Assembly: GCA_949297185.1 (NCBI GenBank)
Contig: CASFRM010000015.1
Span: forward strand, 1 to 51,509
Direction of reading: 5' to 3'
Length of the DNA stretch: 51,509 bases
Source of the DNA: an uncultured Pseudomonadota bacterium
GTDB taxonomy: Bacteria; Pseudomonadota; Alphaproteobacteria; RF32; CAG-239
Numbering within the stretch: position 1 is the stretch's first letter; each line of letters starts with the position of its first letter. This document shows, piece after piece, positions 16,139 to 25,624 of this stretch. A model generated the notes under the pieces. That model saw only the letters and a program-made list of their open reading frames with translations, was not told where the DNA came from and searched no databases. A program made the position numbers and the translations under genes.

Positions 16139-16258
16139 GGATAGTATGATACTAACAAGATAGTATCTCTGGTTTTTCGCCAAATTACCGGATACTATCA
16201 TAGTATCTATATACTATCCCGGATTTTGCCCGATTTTGGCGGATAGTATCATACTAAC
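16139..16258. repeat. Cluster of palindromic GATAGTAT/ATACTATC repeats
   Basis: GGATAGTATGATACTAAC (16139-16156) and GGATAGTATCATACTAAC (16241-16258) differ by one base. Between them are GATAGTATC (16159-16167) and a 17-bp perfect palindrome GATACTAT-C-ATAGTATC (16191-16207). Each unit is a dyad around one central base. The cluster sits just after the replication-like gene, so initiator iterons, a partition site or a repressor operator are all possible. Confidence 0.8.
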
Positions 16259-16571
16259 ATGACCATAACTGCCGGTTGGGTATAGAGGGCCAGTCCTTTT
16301 TAGGGGGTAAAGGTGCTAACGGGTCCTTCCTGGCGATAGACCATATGCGGGGACGCAAGCCGCGCCATATTTCTAGCGAAACAGAAAAATTCTGGCTGGT
16401 CGGGTATATCCCAAACCCCAATAAACACAAGGGTTATAAGGGTATCCAATTTTTCCTGGCTGGTCACTGGTCACTTCTGGCTGGTCACTTAGAGTAAATG
16501 AAAGAAAAAAGACATGATATTTTGTATAAGGAATAATGAAAAACACTGCAAAATATGAAAGAAAATATTAT
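16259..16571. other. Non-coding gap with CTGGCTGGTC repeats between the convergent units
   Basis: No convincing gene. CTGGCTGGTC occurs at 16392, 16456 and 16477, the last two with GGTCACTT tails. The stretch 16270-16380 is clearly GC-richer than its surroundings and could be a remnant of a coding region. At the left edge an AAAGGAGG at 16076-16083 faces only a 12-codon frame, as if a gene had been cut off there. Confidence 0.4.
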
Positions 16572-18374
16572 CTAATCAATACTTAATATAGTATCTTGAA
16601 TTAATTTTATCCCAGGTAAAGAAAGTAGACAACTATATTTAGTATTAGGATATCGGACATTGTTCATGCTTTCTAAACTTCCAGAAAAAAACACTTGTTT
16701 TCTTGCTCTAGTTACAGCTACGTAAAATAAACTTAAAACTTCTATATACTTATCAAGTGATTTTGTTTTGTCGTCCAGACAACATGCTTTACAAGTACTA
16801 TTATTTGACAATTCGCTGCAAGAAGAACATAAAGACATGTAATTGGGAAAGCTATTTCTTTCCATATCTGGCATTATTACATAATCCCATTCAAGTCCTT
16901 TTGCACTGTGCACAGTTGTAACAATGATATTTTCGTCTAAATATTCCATAGATTGTTTGAGCGCATTATTAGATAAAACATCTACTATTAACATATATTT
17001 TTCATCATTACTTAAAAACAATTTATCTGTGGTAATATGTGTGAAAAATACCTCTAATAATTTCATTAATGAGTTTATTTCATCGTCGGTTTTGCCTTCA
17101 TATAATGATTGTATTGAGCTGTAAACTTTGGTCAAAATGCTTTTGTTTATTGATTTATATTTACTGTTCTTATAACAACTGATAAATATATCCAAAACAT
17201 CTTGATGAAATTTTTTATAGGAGGAACTTTCTTCACTGAAAAGTCCATTAAAATAGGGAATGGAGTTTTCTGATAAAGTGTCTAAAATAAATTTCAAATT
17301 TAAATTATTTATTCTAGATTGAACTAAAATGGCTATTTTATTTTCATCTTTTCTTAACAAAAATTGAAGCTTTTTTACTACATATAAAGCTTCTTTATAT
17401 TGCGTATCACATAAATAAACGGGAACAGTGGCATCATCCGTAATAGAAGCGAAGTCGCTAATACTATTTTTTCGTATATTTTGATCCAATAACAGCATAT
17501 CTTGATTATTTTTAAATCGATAGTTAGTCGATATTTTGAATTGTTTCATAGAATATTGTTTTTGTGCTTCCTCCATTAAGTTTGGAATAGCTCCAATAAA
17601 ACCATATATTCTCTGTAGAGGATCGCCCATAAAAAGCAAATATGTATCTGTTGCAATCAAGCGCTGTAATAATATCCAGCTAAAAAATCCGGTATCCTGA
17701 AATTCATCAATAATAATATAAGGGAAAAATTTTTGGTAAAAGAGTAAAACCTCATCATTAGAACATAAAATTTTTAATGCTAACATTAAAATTGCATTAT
17801 AAGTGATATGTTTGTTAGGCAAAAATTTAGAAATTATTATATCTATATATTTATTATAATTTTTTTTAATTTCATGAATGTTGTTTGCTTTAATCCATAA
17901 AGAATAGTTGCTCATAAACATGGCTTCGTTTTCAAGTATTCCAATATCCAATTTTGTGAGTGTTTCCGCTTTGCCATCATCTACGACATTGAATTCGTTG
18001 ATACGTAAAAGGTTCACATGCAATATATAACCATAATTTCTTAAAATTCGTCTGGCCAGGCCATGAAAATTTGTAACTAATATCTTCTTCTCTAAGTCCT
18101 TATCAGTTGTACTCATAAGAACAGGGATTTTTTCAAAAACTTCTTTCTTAATCTTGTAAGCGGCATTAACTCCAAATGTTAAAGCTAGCACTTTTTTGTT
18201 ATTAGGAATGCTATGAGTGCTCAATAAATAGGCCAACTTACTGACAAGAGTTTTTGTCTTTCCACATCCCGCGGCCGCTTCAACTATAATTCTTTTTTCC
18301 TTAGAAAAGATAATATCTAGTTGTTCTTTATCATTTCCATGTATTTTTCTTATTGCATTTTCTGTGTCATTCAT
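16572..18374 (-). CDS. gajB: GajB: UvrD-like helicase of the Gabija defence system
   Basis: A 600-residue superfamily-1 helicase. Walker A is AAAGCGKT (33-40), motif II is IIIDEFQD (D223, E224), FMGDPLQRIYGF is motif III, VTTVHSAKGLEWD is motif V and FYVAVTRARKQ is motif VI. The ATG overlaps the last base of the gajA stop (TAATG). The order OLD-type nuclease then UvrD-type helicase is the definition of Gabija. The protein is about 100 residues longer than the usual GajB; between motifs V and VI it carries a cysteine cluster (LCSSCSELSN, CKACCLDD), possibly a zinc site. GajB is thought to act with GajA in sensing DNA ends or phage replication intermediates. Confidence 0.88.
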   Translation of the reverse strand: MNDTENAIRKIHGNDKEQLDIIFSKEKRIIVEAAAGCGKTKTLVSKLAYLLSTHSIPNNKKVLALTFGVNAAYKIKKEVFEKIPVLMSTTDKDLEKKILVTNFHGLARRILRNYGYILHVNLLRINEFNVVDDGKAETLTKLDIGILENEAMFMSNYSLWIKANNIHEIKKNYNKYIDIIISKFLPNKHITYNAILMLALKILCSNDEVLLFYQKFFPYIIIDEFQDTGFFSWILLQRLIATDTYLLFMGDPLQRIYGFIGAIPNLMEEAQKQYSMKQFKISTNYRFKNNQDMLLLDQNIRKNSISDFASITDDATVPVYLCDTQYKEALYVVKKLQFLLRKDENKIAILVQSRINNLNLKFILDTLSENSIPYFNGLFSEESSSYKKFHQDVLDIFISCYKNSKYKSINKSILTKVYSSIQSLYEGKTDDEINSLMKLLEVFFTHITTDKLFLSNDEKYMLIVDVLSNNALKQSMEYLDENIIVTTVHSAKGLEWDYVIMPDMERNSFPNYMSLCSSCSELSNNSTCKACCLDDKTKSLDKYIEVLSLFYVAVTRARKQVFFSGSLESMNNVRYPNTKYSCLLSLPGIKLIQDTILSID

Positions 18375-20071
18375 TATTCTATTGCCTTTTTAATAGCACT
18401 TTTATAGCATTCTGGAATACATTCTACTGGGCATTCTTCTCCAACGACTTGTCCAAATAAAACTGTCTTATGTTGTTGAAAATATGAGACATACATATAT
18501 TTTAATGTTTCATCAGGATATTTACTTGATGCAAAATTGTAATCTTGTTCTAGTATTTTTAAATTATATTGCTTGTTAATCTGGTTAATTGATGTTTTTT
18601 GAATGGAATCTTGATTAAATTCTTTTCTAATCTTTTCCAAAACAGTTATACCTTGATCTGTATATAAACTAAAAACCATCTCACTATCAAAACATTTACT
18701 ATCAGTTTTAAACACATTATCACCAAATTTATCCAGTTTCTCTTTTGATTTTTGTTTTTGCTGATATTCATCATATTTATCTTTATCATAAATTAATATA
18801 GGTGTTATGTGGAACGCCTCAAATAAATTAGCCAGAGGCAAAATATTATTGGCCCCTGAAGCCTTGATTAATGATATATTATGATCATCTAAGTTTATAT
18901 TTAATTTTTTTGAAAAAGAATTCAGAGCTCCTTGTTCGCTATCACCCTCAAAAATTATAACTTTTCTAGCAAACATAGCTTCCTTAATATAGGAAAACTC
19001 TTTGTACCAGTGCTTTTCTTCTGTTTCAATATTCAGATTCTTTCCACTTATAGCGTTTACATTAGAAGCATTATTATACAAACGTATAATTTTGTGATAG
19101 TCATTTTCTATAATTTCTTTAGAGTGCGTTGATACCAAAAGTTGAGCAGTAAATGTATCTATATTGAATAATTCTTTAATTAGGCTATTGAAATCATTAT
19201 CCTTTCCTTGGGCTATGTTTTTAATATTATTCAATATACTTCTTTGTAAAAAAGGACTCAAATGAATCTCTGGTTCATCAAAAGATATAATACAGTGGAA
19301 TGTCTTATTTTCCGTAGTTTCATTTTTTTTAGAAAACTTTACCAGTTTCTCTAAAATAGATAACAATATTAATATGTTAAATTGGATTCCATAACCTGAA
19401 TGTTCTAATGGAATATTATTATTGTCATACAACTCAAAAATTTTAGGTAAAATAGTTGAGGGATCATCCGATGCGTTTGTGACAATATCAAATTTATTAA
19501 AACATGTAAGTTTTGCTAATATTTCACTAATATACTCATTTAATTTCTGAATTTTTTCCTCGACTAAATATAATGTGCTATCTGCTTTTGATAAATATTT
19601 TTCAATAATATAATTTAGAAACAAACCAGCACCTTTTGTTTTGGTAAAATTAATTTCTGTTTTTGGGTTTCTCAAAGAATCATAATTGATAAAGTTTAAA
19701 TTGTTAACAATGTCTGCACGAGATATAGAAGTCTGAGTTTCCTTATGAGTATACGTAATGTAATCATCAGGTGTACTTTGTGTTGCTACAATATTAATAG
19801 AATGATGATCTTGAGCATCAAAAAAATCATCAAATACTCCAAGTTCTTCATCATCTAAATGCATAGAAAAATCAATAATTATAGGTTTTTCTTTATCAAA
19901 AAAATCCATTTCTTCAAATTTTTTCCCCGTTAATAGTGATAAAATACAATATAACAAATTTGATTTTCCGATATTATTTTCGCCAACAATAATATTGATA
20001 TCATCAGAAAAATCTATATTAACTCCTGACAAATTCCTATAGTTATTAATTTCAATACGTGATAATTGCAT
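18374..20071 (-). CDS. gajA: GajA: OLD-family ATPase-TOPRIM nuclease of the Gabija system
   Basis: A 565-residue protein. The ATPase domain has Walker A GENNIGKS (30-37), Walker B ISFDEPEIHLS (D265, E266) and the H-loop LLVSTHSKE. The C-terminal TOPRIM nuclease has the acidic residues E375 (IIFEGDSEQ) and D429/D431 (YDKDKYDEY). Length matches known GajA (about 580). AGGAG lies 8 bp before the ATG at 20071; the GTG at 20080 is too close to it. It starts 11 bp after hsdR and its stop overlaps gajB. GajA cuts phage DNA when nucleotide levels fall and works as a large complex with GajB. Confidence 0.9.
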   Translation of the reverse strand: MQLSRIEINNYRNLSGVNIDFSDDINIIVGENNIGKSNLLYCILSLLTGKKFEEMDFFDKEKPIIIDFSMHLDDEELGVFDDFFDAQDHHSINIVATQSTPDDYITYTHKETQTSISRADIVNNLNFINYDSLRNPKTEINFTKTKGAGLFLNYIIEKYLSKADSTLYLVEEKIQKLNEYISEILAKLTCFNKFDIVTNASDDPSTILPKIFELYDNNNIPLEHSGYGIQFNILILLSILEKLVKFSKKNETTENKTFHCIISFDEPEIHLSPFLQRSILNNIKNIAQGKDNDFNSLIKELFNIDTFTAQLLVSTHSKEIIENDYHKIIRLYNNASNVNAISGKNLNIETEEKHWYKEFSYIKEAMFARKVIIFEGDSEQGALNSFSKKLNINLDDHNISLIKASGANNILPLANLFEAFHITPILIYDKDKYDEYQQKQKSKEKLDKFGDNVFKTDSKCFDSEMVFSLYTDQGITVLEKIRKEFNQDSIQKTSINQINKQYNLKILEQDYNFASSKYPDETLKYMYVSYFQQHKTVLFGQVVGEECPVECIPECYKSAIKKAIE

Positions 20072-20082
20072 TTTACTCACTC

Positions 20083-22992
20083 CTAGTAATACTGCTCGAT
20101 GTATTTATAAGCCTTGTCGAAGACGTCTTTATCTTTGATTTTATATTTTATCCAGATAATGCTCCGGAGGGCTTTTTTGATTTCTTGAGTGCCGGCGGTG
20201 GTATCCTGCCAATCTGGGAAACGAACAATCTTAACAATATCATCAATATCATTGACAATTCGCTCCACAATTACAGGAGTTTGCGTATTTTTAACCCCAT
20301 TAAACAGTTCTGTTAATGCCGCTTTACCTTTATCAATTTCTTCTTCTGGAACAACTTCTTTTTCTGCCTGAGCCGCTTCACGTGCTAATTCTAATAAAAG
20401 CTTCAAGAACTCAATACTGGTAACCAGCCCTTTTTCATGCTTTTCACGCAAATCTTCTAATTTTTGCCCCAGTTGAACAAACTTAGGATCATTACTGTGT
20501 TTGCGGATTTTAGAAACTAAGTCTATTTCCACCTTTTTAGTTGTCTTTTTGATGTCCTTTTGCTTTTCAATAAAGTCATCTATCAGCTCTGCATCCATGT
20601 GTAAAATATCAATATCGTCATGAACTTCGCCAACTTCCAGATTTTGGTGGACTAATTCCATTGTTTTGGAACCGAGGGTTGCCCAAATTAAACCACCGCG
20701 ATTATCAGTTGGTTTTACAGATTCATAAACCTTACTCAGCCATAAATAATCAACCTTATAAGGTGTCAAGAAGTTATCCGGTGACAAAGCGTTCCATACG
20801 CGGTTTAATACGCGATAATCGGCCGCAAATGCGTCTTTATCCTTATTCGTCGGAATACATTCCTGTGCCGCCATCAAACCTTCCCAGCCATCAACATTTC
20901 TATCAATACCCATAAAATAACTCAAACATTTGCGCATTAAGGCAGGGAATTGCGTTTTAACCTCTTCAATATTGGTAATAACGCGGCGCATATTATTTTC
21001 ATCAAAATCAAGCGCACGAGCTACGTCATCAAAAATACCGACATAATCAACAATTAAGCCATGCGTTTTCCCGTCATCATAAACACGATTGGTCCGGCAA
21101 ATAGCTTGCAGCAGGTTATGGTCCTTCATCGGCTTATCCAAATACATAACCTGCAAAATCGGAGCATCAAATCCTGTTAACAGTTTTGATGTCACAATAA
21201 CGAGCTTAAGTGGGTCTTTCGGGTCGCGGAAACGGTCCAGAACTTTACCTTCGGCATCTCTGTCACGACGATAAGCTTTATATCTGTCCTCTTTGTCGTT
21301 ATTCGTATCCATAACAATCGTTGAGGCATCCGGTCCCATAATTTTATCTAGTTCTTCCTTGTATAAAAGACAGCATTCCCTGTCATAGCAAACAACTTGT
21401 CCTTTATATCCGTTAGGTTCAATTTTTGTTTGGAAGTGATTAGCAATATGTTCGCAAACCTTGCGAATACGCTTTTTATCATACATAATTGCTTTCATGT
21501 TAACGCGTTTGGATAATTCTGCACGATCTGCCTCGGACAAACTCTCGGTTAAGGCATCGAATTCTTCATCTAACTTTTCGCGGTTAACATGTAAATCTAC
21601 CGGAACAGGTTCAAAATTTAATGGCAGTGTAGCATTATCCCGAATAGAATCAGAGAATGAGTATTTACTCATATAACCGCTTTTATCTTCTTCTGCACCA
21701 AAGGTATGGAATGTATTTTTATCTACGCGGTTAATTGGTGTTCCAGTTAAACCAAAGAAGAACGCATTTGGCAAAGCGGCATGCATTTTCTCACCTAAAT
21801 CACCTTCTTGGGTGCGGTGGGCTTCATCAACCATGATAATGATATTATCTCGCTCGTTTAATACCCCATCGACATCGCCAAAGCGGAAAATTGTAGTGAT
21901 TGCAATTTTGCGAATATCTTGTTTGAAGAATTTAATCAACTCATCTTTTGTGGCCAAACTTACCAAATTCGGAATATCCGAAGCATTAAATGTAGCTGTG
22001 ATTTGTGTTTCCAAATCAATGCGGTCATCCACAATCACAACTGTCGGATTTTTCAGTTCCGGTATCATACGCAATTTTTGCGCCGCAAAGACCATCAACA
22101 AAGATTTACCGGAACCTTGGAAATGCCAGATAAGACCTTTTTTCGGGTAGCCGGCTTTCACACGTTCCACCAATAAATTTGCACCTTCATATTGCTGATA
22201 GCGACAGATAATTTTATATTTACGATATTTTTTATCGGTAGCAAAAATGGTAAAGAACTGGAATATATCCATAACTTTTGCCGGGGTTATCATGTCCTCA
22301 ACGCTGATTTTAACTTCGGTTAAAGTTCCTTCACCTTTGTTAGTCGGCGTATGCCATGGTCCCCACAGGTTTATCGGCATACAAACCGAGCCATAGCGGA
22401 AGCATTTACCTTCGGTTGCAAAGTTAAATACATTTGGCACAAACATCCTGTGAATACTTTTTTCATAAGCGTGAATATCACCGGCAGCATCTAACCAACT
22501 GATGGCATCACGCACTGGTGTTTTAAGCTCGCCGATGGCAATTGGGAAACCGTTAATCAGCAAGACAATATCTAATCTTTTGCCGTTTTCAACACTTGGA
22601 TATACCCATTGATTGGTTACCACATATTCATTGAGGGCTAAATCTTCCGGTGTCATGGTGCCGAAAAAGCGAATTGGTACCATACGCCCGTTTTCACCAA
22701 ACGGGAAAGAGTTTTCTTCAAATATCAGTTTTTTAAATTGTTCGTTGCGCGTTACCAAATCATGCGCTTCTGTGGAGATAATCAATGCACGCAATTTATA
22801 AATCACTTCATCCGCGCGTGATGGATCTTCGGCGATAACCGGGTTGAGGCGAATAAGAGCCTCTTTAACCATTGGTTCTACCATAACTTCATCATGTTGG
22901 CGTGGCAGGTTTTCAGCCTCAATATATTTCCACCCGTTCTTTTTTAGGGTCATCAGGAGCATTTTTTCAATTGTATTATCTTCATTAAACAT
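20083..22992 (-). CDS. hsdR: Type I restriction enzyme HsdR, nuclease/translocase subunit
   Basis: A full-length 969-residue HsdR. The N-terminal nuclease has the D...ExK site (D141, E155, K157 in ELKTP). The SF2 motor has Walker A GSGKS (293-297), VDEAHRTQEG (D389-H392 box), FGLTGTPI and ICRTNRVYDD. The C-terminus is the usual helical domain that docks on the methylase. An AAGGAG precedes the ATG, 12 bp behind hsdS. HsdR is recruited to the M2S complex on unmethylated sites, translocates DNA and cuts when blocked. All catalytic residues look intact. Confidence 0.93.
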   Translation of the reverse strand: MFNEDNTIEKMLLMTLKKNGWKYIEAENLPRQHDEVMVEPMVKEALIRLNPVIAEDPSRADEVIYKLRALIISTEAHDLVTRNEQFKKLIFEENSFPFGENGRMVPIRFFGTMTPEDLALNEYVVTNQWVYPSVENGKRLDIVLLINGFPIAIGELKTPVRDAISWLDAAGDIHAYEKSIHRMFVPNVFNFATEGKCFRYGSVCMPINLWGPWHTPTNKGEGTLTEVKISVEDMITPAKVMDIFQFFTIFATDKKYRKYKIICRYQQYEGANLLVERVKAGYPKKGLIWHFQGSGKSLLMVFAAQKLRMIPELKNPTVVIVDDRIDLETQITATFNASDIPNLVSLATKDELIKFFKQDIRKIAITTIFRFGDVDGVLNERDNIIIMVDEAHRTQEGDLGEKMHAALPNAFFFGLTGTPINRVDKNTFHTFGAEEDKSGYMSKYSFSDSIRDNATLPLNFEPVPVDLHVNREKLDEEFDALTESLSEADRAELSKRVNMKAIMYDKKRIRKVCEHIANHFQTKIEPNGYKGQVVCYDRECCLLYKEELDKIMGPDASTIVMDTNNDKEDRYKAYRRDRDAEGKVLDRFRDPKDPLKLVIVTSKLLTGFDAPILQVMYLDKPMKDHNLLQAICRTNRVYDDGKTHGLIVDYVGIFDDVARALDFDENNMRRVITNIEEVKTQFPALMRKCLSYFMGIDRNVDGWEGLMAAQECIPTNKDKDAFAADYRVLNRVWNALSPDNFLTPYKVDYLWLSKVYESVKPTDNRGGLIWATLGSKTMELVHQNLEVGEVHDDIDILHMDAELIDDFIEKQKDIKKTTKKVEIDLVSKIRKHSNDPKFVQLGQKLEDLREKHEKGLVTSIEFLKLLLELAREAAQAEKEVVPEEEIDKGKAALTELFNGVKNTQTPVIVERIVNDIDDIVKIVRFPDWQDTTAGTQEIKKALRSIIWIKYKIKDKDVFDKAYKYIEQYY

Positions 22993-23004
22993 TGTTATAT
23001 CTCC

Positions 23005-24144
23005 TTATTTCAAATTTTCATTAATCAACGCCCGCATAGTAGCGTTCAAGCTATCTAAAGATGTTTGCAGCTGCTGTTTAGATTTCTCTGCTTGGTTAAA
23101 TATTGAAGAAAATTTTTCTTGTAATTTCATTGGTGGAATAAATATTTTTGTTTCAGATAGATATTCCATCAGTTTTAAATTATGAATTCCTGTTGTCTTA
23201 TTTTCAAATAAGCGAGTTTCCCCATTCCAGTACGCATTATAAAGGTAGTAGAACAAGTAGTCATTGTTGATATTTTCATCTTTTTTCCTTAATATGGCGG
23301 TAAAATTATTAACAAGATAGAGCTCTCCTGAATCTTTATAATAAACAACTCTTCCAACAGGTTTAGTATCGGAACCTCCTGACTTTTCGATGATAATATC
23401 AAGATTCTCTAGCAATTTATTTTTAATTTTGCTCTTATCAATATTTCTGGTAATAACATCTTCGTAATTAATAACTCCGTAATCTGTAAAGTTTGTCGTT
23501 CTCAAAACTTTTGTTCCATTTCCAGAAATGTCATCTGTTCCCCATTCCCCAGATATAGGCTTTTCTATTACATCAATAATTGGCTTTCTAATATATTCTT
23601 TAGTGCTTTTATCTCCAAACATCTTTTCAAATTTGGCTTTGACAAGATCATCTGTTTTTTGAAACAAAGTTTTATAGGCTTGCTTGGTTTCTTCGACTGC
23701 CCACAGTATTTTGGCCAATTTCCGCTGTTCCTCCAATCCCGGCAATTCAAATTCATAATTTTTCAGGTGTTCCCATTTCACGCGGGGAGAAAGTGAACCG
23801 GCTGATTTTTCAACGGCATAATCGAAAAAAGCATCATTTTGGATGATAAACGGCAAAAGTTCTGGTGCAATTTTATTTTCAATCGGAGCAATAACAGTAA
23901 TATCCCCAGAGCATATTCCATCAAATGGTGCAAGAGATGCTTTTTTAAGATAAGCTCTCCGGCGACCGAATAACACATCACCTTTATGAAACAGTTTTGT
24001 AAACGTATTATCCGCATCATTACTCCATTCTGTTAGTTGCACTTGCTGAGGAATAAGATGCTCTAAACCAACAATCGGCATATTAGCTTTGTCTGTTTTA
24101 ATACTTTCGCGGCGCTCTTTTGCAACTTCACCTAATTTTACCAT
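23005..24144 (-). CDS. hsdS: Type I restriction specificity subunit HsdS
   Basis: A 379-residue protein with two target recognition domains. The first runs to about residue 150 (GLEHL..., GDITVIAP, SPRVKWEHLKNYEFELPGLE) and is followed by a helical spacer (EEQRKLAKILWAVEETKQAY). The second begins near residue 190 (VLRTTNFTDYG...IIEKSGGSD) and ends in a second helical segment (LQEKFSSIFNQAEKSKQQLQ). Each domain reads one half of a bipartite DNA site. The ATG lies 1 bp after the second hsdM stop, with AGGAGG inside that gene. It is somewhat short for HsdS but complete. Confidence 0.9.
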   Translation of the reverse strand: MVKLGEVAKERRESIKTDKANMPIVGLEHLIPQQVQLTEWSNDADNTFTKLFHKGDVLFGRRRAYLKKASLAPFDGICSGDITVIAPIENKIAPELLPFIIQNDAFFDYAVEKSAGSLSPRVKWEHLKNYEFELPGLEEQRKLAKILWAVEETKQAYKTLFQKTDDLVKAKFEKMFGDKSTKEYIRKPIIDVIEKPISGEWGTDDISGNGTKVLRTTNFTDYGVINYEDVITRNIDKSKIKNKLLENLDIIIEKSGGSDTKPVGRVVYYKDSGELYLVNNFTAILRKKDENINNDYLFYYLYNAYWNGETRLFENKTTGIHNLKLMEYLSETKIFIPPMKLQEKFSSIFNQAEKSKQQLQTSLDSLNATMRALINENLK

Positions 24145-24145
24145 C

Positions 24146-25624
24146 TTACGCCTCCTTACTCAACATTGAGGTTAATGTATTATAGCAATTTCGCATTTCT
24201 TGCGAAGATGTTTGCCAGTCGGCACAGCTGTTTGACAACGAAAGTTCTTCAACTTTATCTTCTGTTTGCTGTTCTCGGGCATAAAGCGGAATACTCAAAG
24301 AGTAGTTATTAGTGGCAATATCCTTAATGGTAGCAACTTTGGCAAATCCCTCCACATCACGATAATTTTCGTATGCGCTGGCTATTTTATTAATATGCTC
24401 GTCTTCCAAATAACTTTGAGCATTTTTTCTTGCTACGTCATTGACGGCATTTATAAATAAAACTTTTCCGGCTTTTTCTGGTTCTTTTTTCATTTTGCAG
24501 ATTACAATGCAGGCTTCCATCGGGGAATTGTAAAATAAATTCGGTCCTAAACCAATGATGCAGTCCAAAATATCCATTTTTACCAAGTTTTCGCGCAAAT
24601 CTTTTTCTTCCTGACGGAATAATACGCCATGCGGGAACAAAATTGCACAACGGCCGGTCTTTTTATCCATACTTTTGATAATATGTTGGAAAAACGCATA
24701 GTCAGCACGACCTTGCGGTGGCGTTCCTAAAATATTACGGCCCCATTTATCATTTTCAAAAGCGGCTCTATCCCATTGTTTTATAGAATATGGCGGATTG
24801 GCGAGCACGACATCAAAAGTTTTTAATTCACCACGTTCGGTAAATGCTGGATTTTTTAACGTATCATCATTAACAATTTTGAAATCTTTAATTCCATGTA
24901 AAAAGAGGTTCATTTTACCGATGGCGGCAGTTAATTGCGTAATTTCCTGACCATAGAGTTTAACGTTGCGCCATTCTTGTCCTAACTTTTGCAAATGTGA
25001 AACACAAGAAATCAGCATACCGGCACTACCGCATGTTGGGTCATATACAGATTCACCAGATTTTGGTTTTAATATCTCTGTCATTAAATGAACAACGGTT
25101 CGATTGGTATAAAACTCCTGTGCCGTATGACCGCTATCATCAGCAAATTTTTTAATCAAGTATTCATATCCTTGACCAAGCTCATCTTCCGGGCAGTTAG
25201 CAATAGAAAGTGTTTTACTGCTAAAATGCTCAATTAAATCTTTTAGCAAGGTATCCGGCAGACGATTTTTATTGGTCCAGGCCGCATTACCAAAAACGCC
25301 ATGTAATTTTTCGGTGTTGGCTTTTTCTATTGCCTGTAAAGCATGCACAATAGCAACTCCGACATTTGATGAAACAGAACGCACATCTTTCCAATGATGT
25401 CCCTCTGGAACAATAAAGCGATGGTATTCTTCCCAAGAAAGTGCTTCCTCACCATATTCTTTCAAAATCTGCGCACATTCTTCATCATAAACATCACAAA
25501 TGCGCTTAAAAAATAATAACGGGAAAATATATTGCTTATAAGCACCGGCATCAATATGTGTCCGGAGCAAAACGGCCGAGGACCATAAATAGCTTTCTAA
25601 TTCTTCTAAACTAATTCTACTCAT
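24146..25624 (-). CDS. hsdM: Type I methyltransferase HsdM, second copy (HsdM2)
   Basis: A 492-residue N6-adenine methylase. The N-terminal HsdM domain (LWSSAVLLRTHIDAGAYKQY, FPLLFFKRICDVYDEE) is followed by FYTNRTVV, the AdoMet motif DPTCGSAG (195-202; the usual second glycine is alanine) and the catalytic NPPY (276-279). The ATG at 25624 is favoured because AAGGAGG is eight bases upstream; an ATG at 25642 overlaps that site. The start overlaps the stop of the first HsdM by 8 bp. It differs clearly from the preceding HsdM, so this is not a recent duplicate. Confidence 0.92.
   Translation of the reverse strand: MSRISLEELESYLWSSAVLLRTHIDAGAYKQYIFPLLFFKRICDVYDEECAQILKEYGEEALSWEEYHRFIVPEGHHWKDVRSVSSNVGVAIVHALQAIEKANTEKLHGVFGNAAWTNKNRLPDTLLKDLIEHFSSKTLSIANCPEDELGQGYEYLIKKFADDSGHTAQEFYTNRTVVHLMTEILKPKSGESVYDPTCGSAGMLISCVSHLQKLGQEWRNVKLYGQEITQLTAAIGKMNLFLHGIKDFKIVNDDTLKNPAFTERGELKTFDVVLANPPYSIKQWDRAAFENDKWGRNILGTPPQGRADYAFFQHIIKSMDKKTGRCAILFPHGVLFRQEEKDLRENLVKMDILDCIIGLGPNLFYNSPMEACIVICKMKKEPEKAGKVLFINAVNDVARKNAQSYLEDEHINKIASAYENYRDVEGFAKVATIKDIATNNYSLSIPLYAREQQTEDKVEELSLSNSCADWQTSSQEMRNCYNTLTSMLSKEA

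Noticed and set aside
16276..16497. 73-codon frame (TTG start) in the repeat-rich gap
   Set aside because: No ribosome site and the frame consists largely of the CTGGCTGGTC repeats; coding is unlikely.
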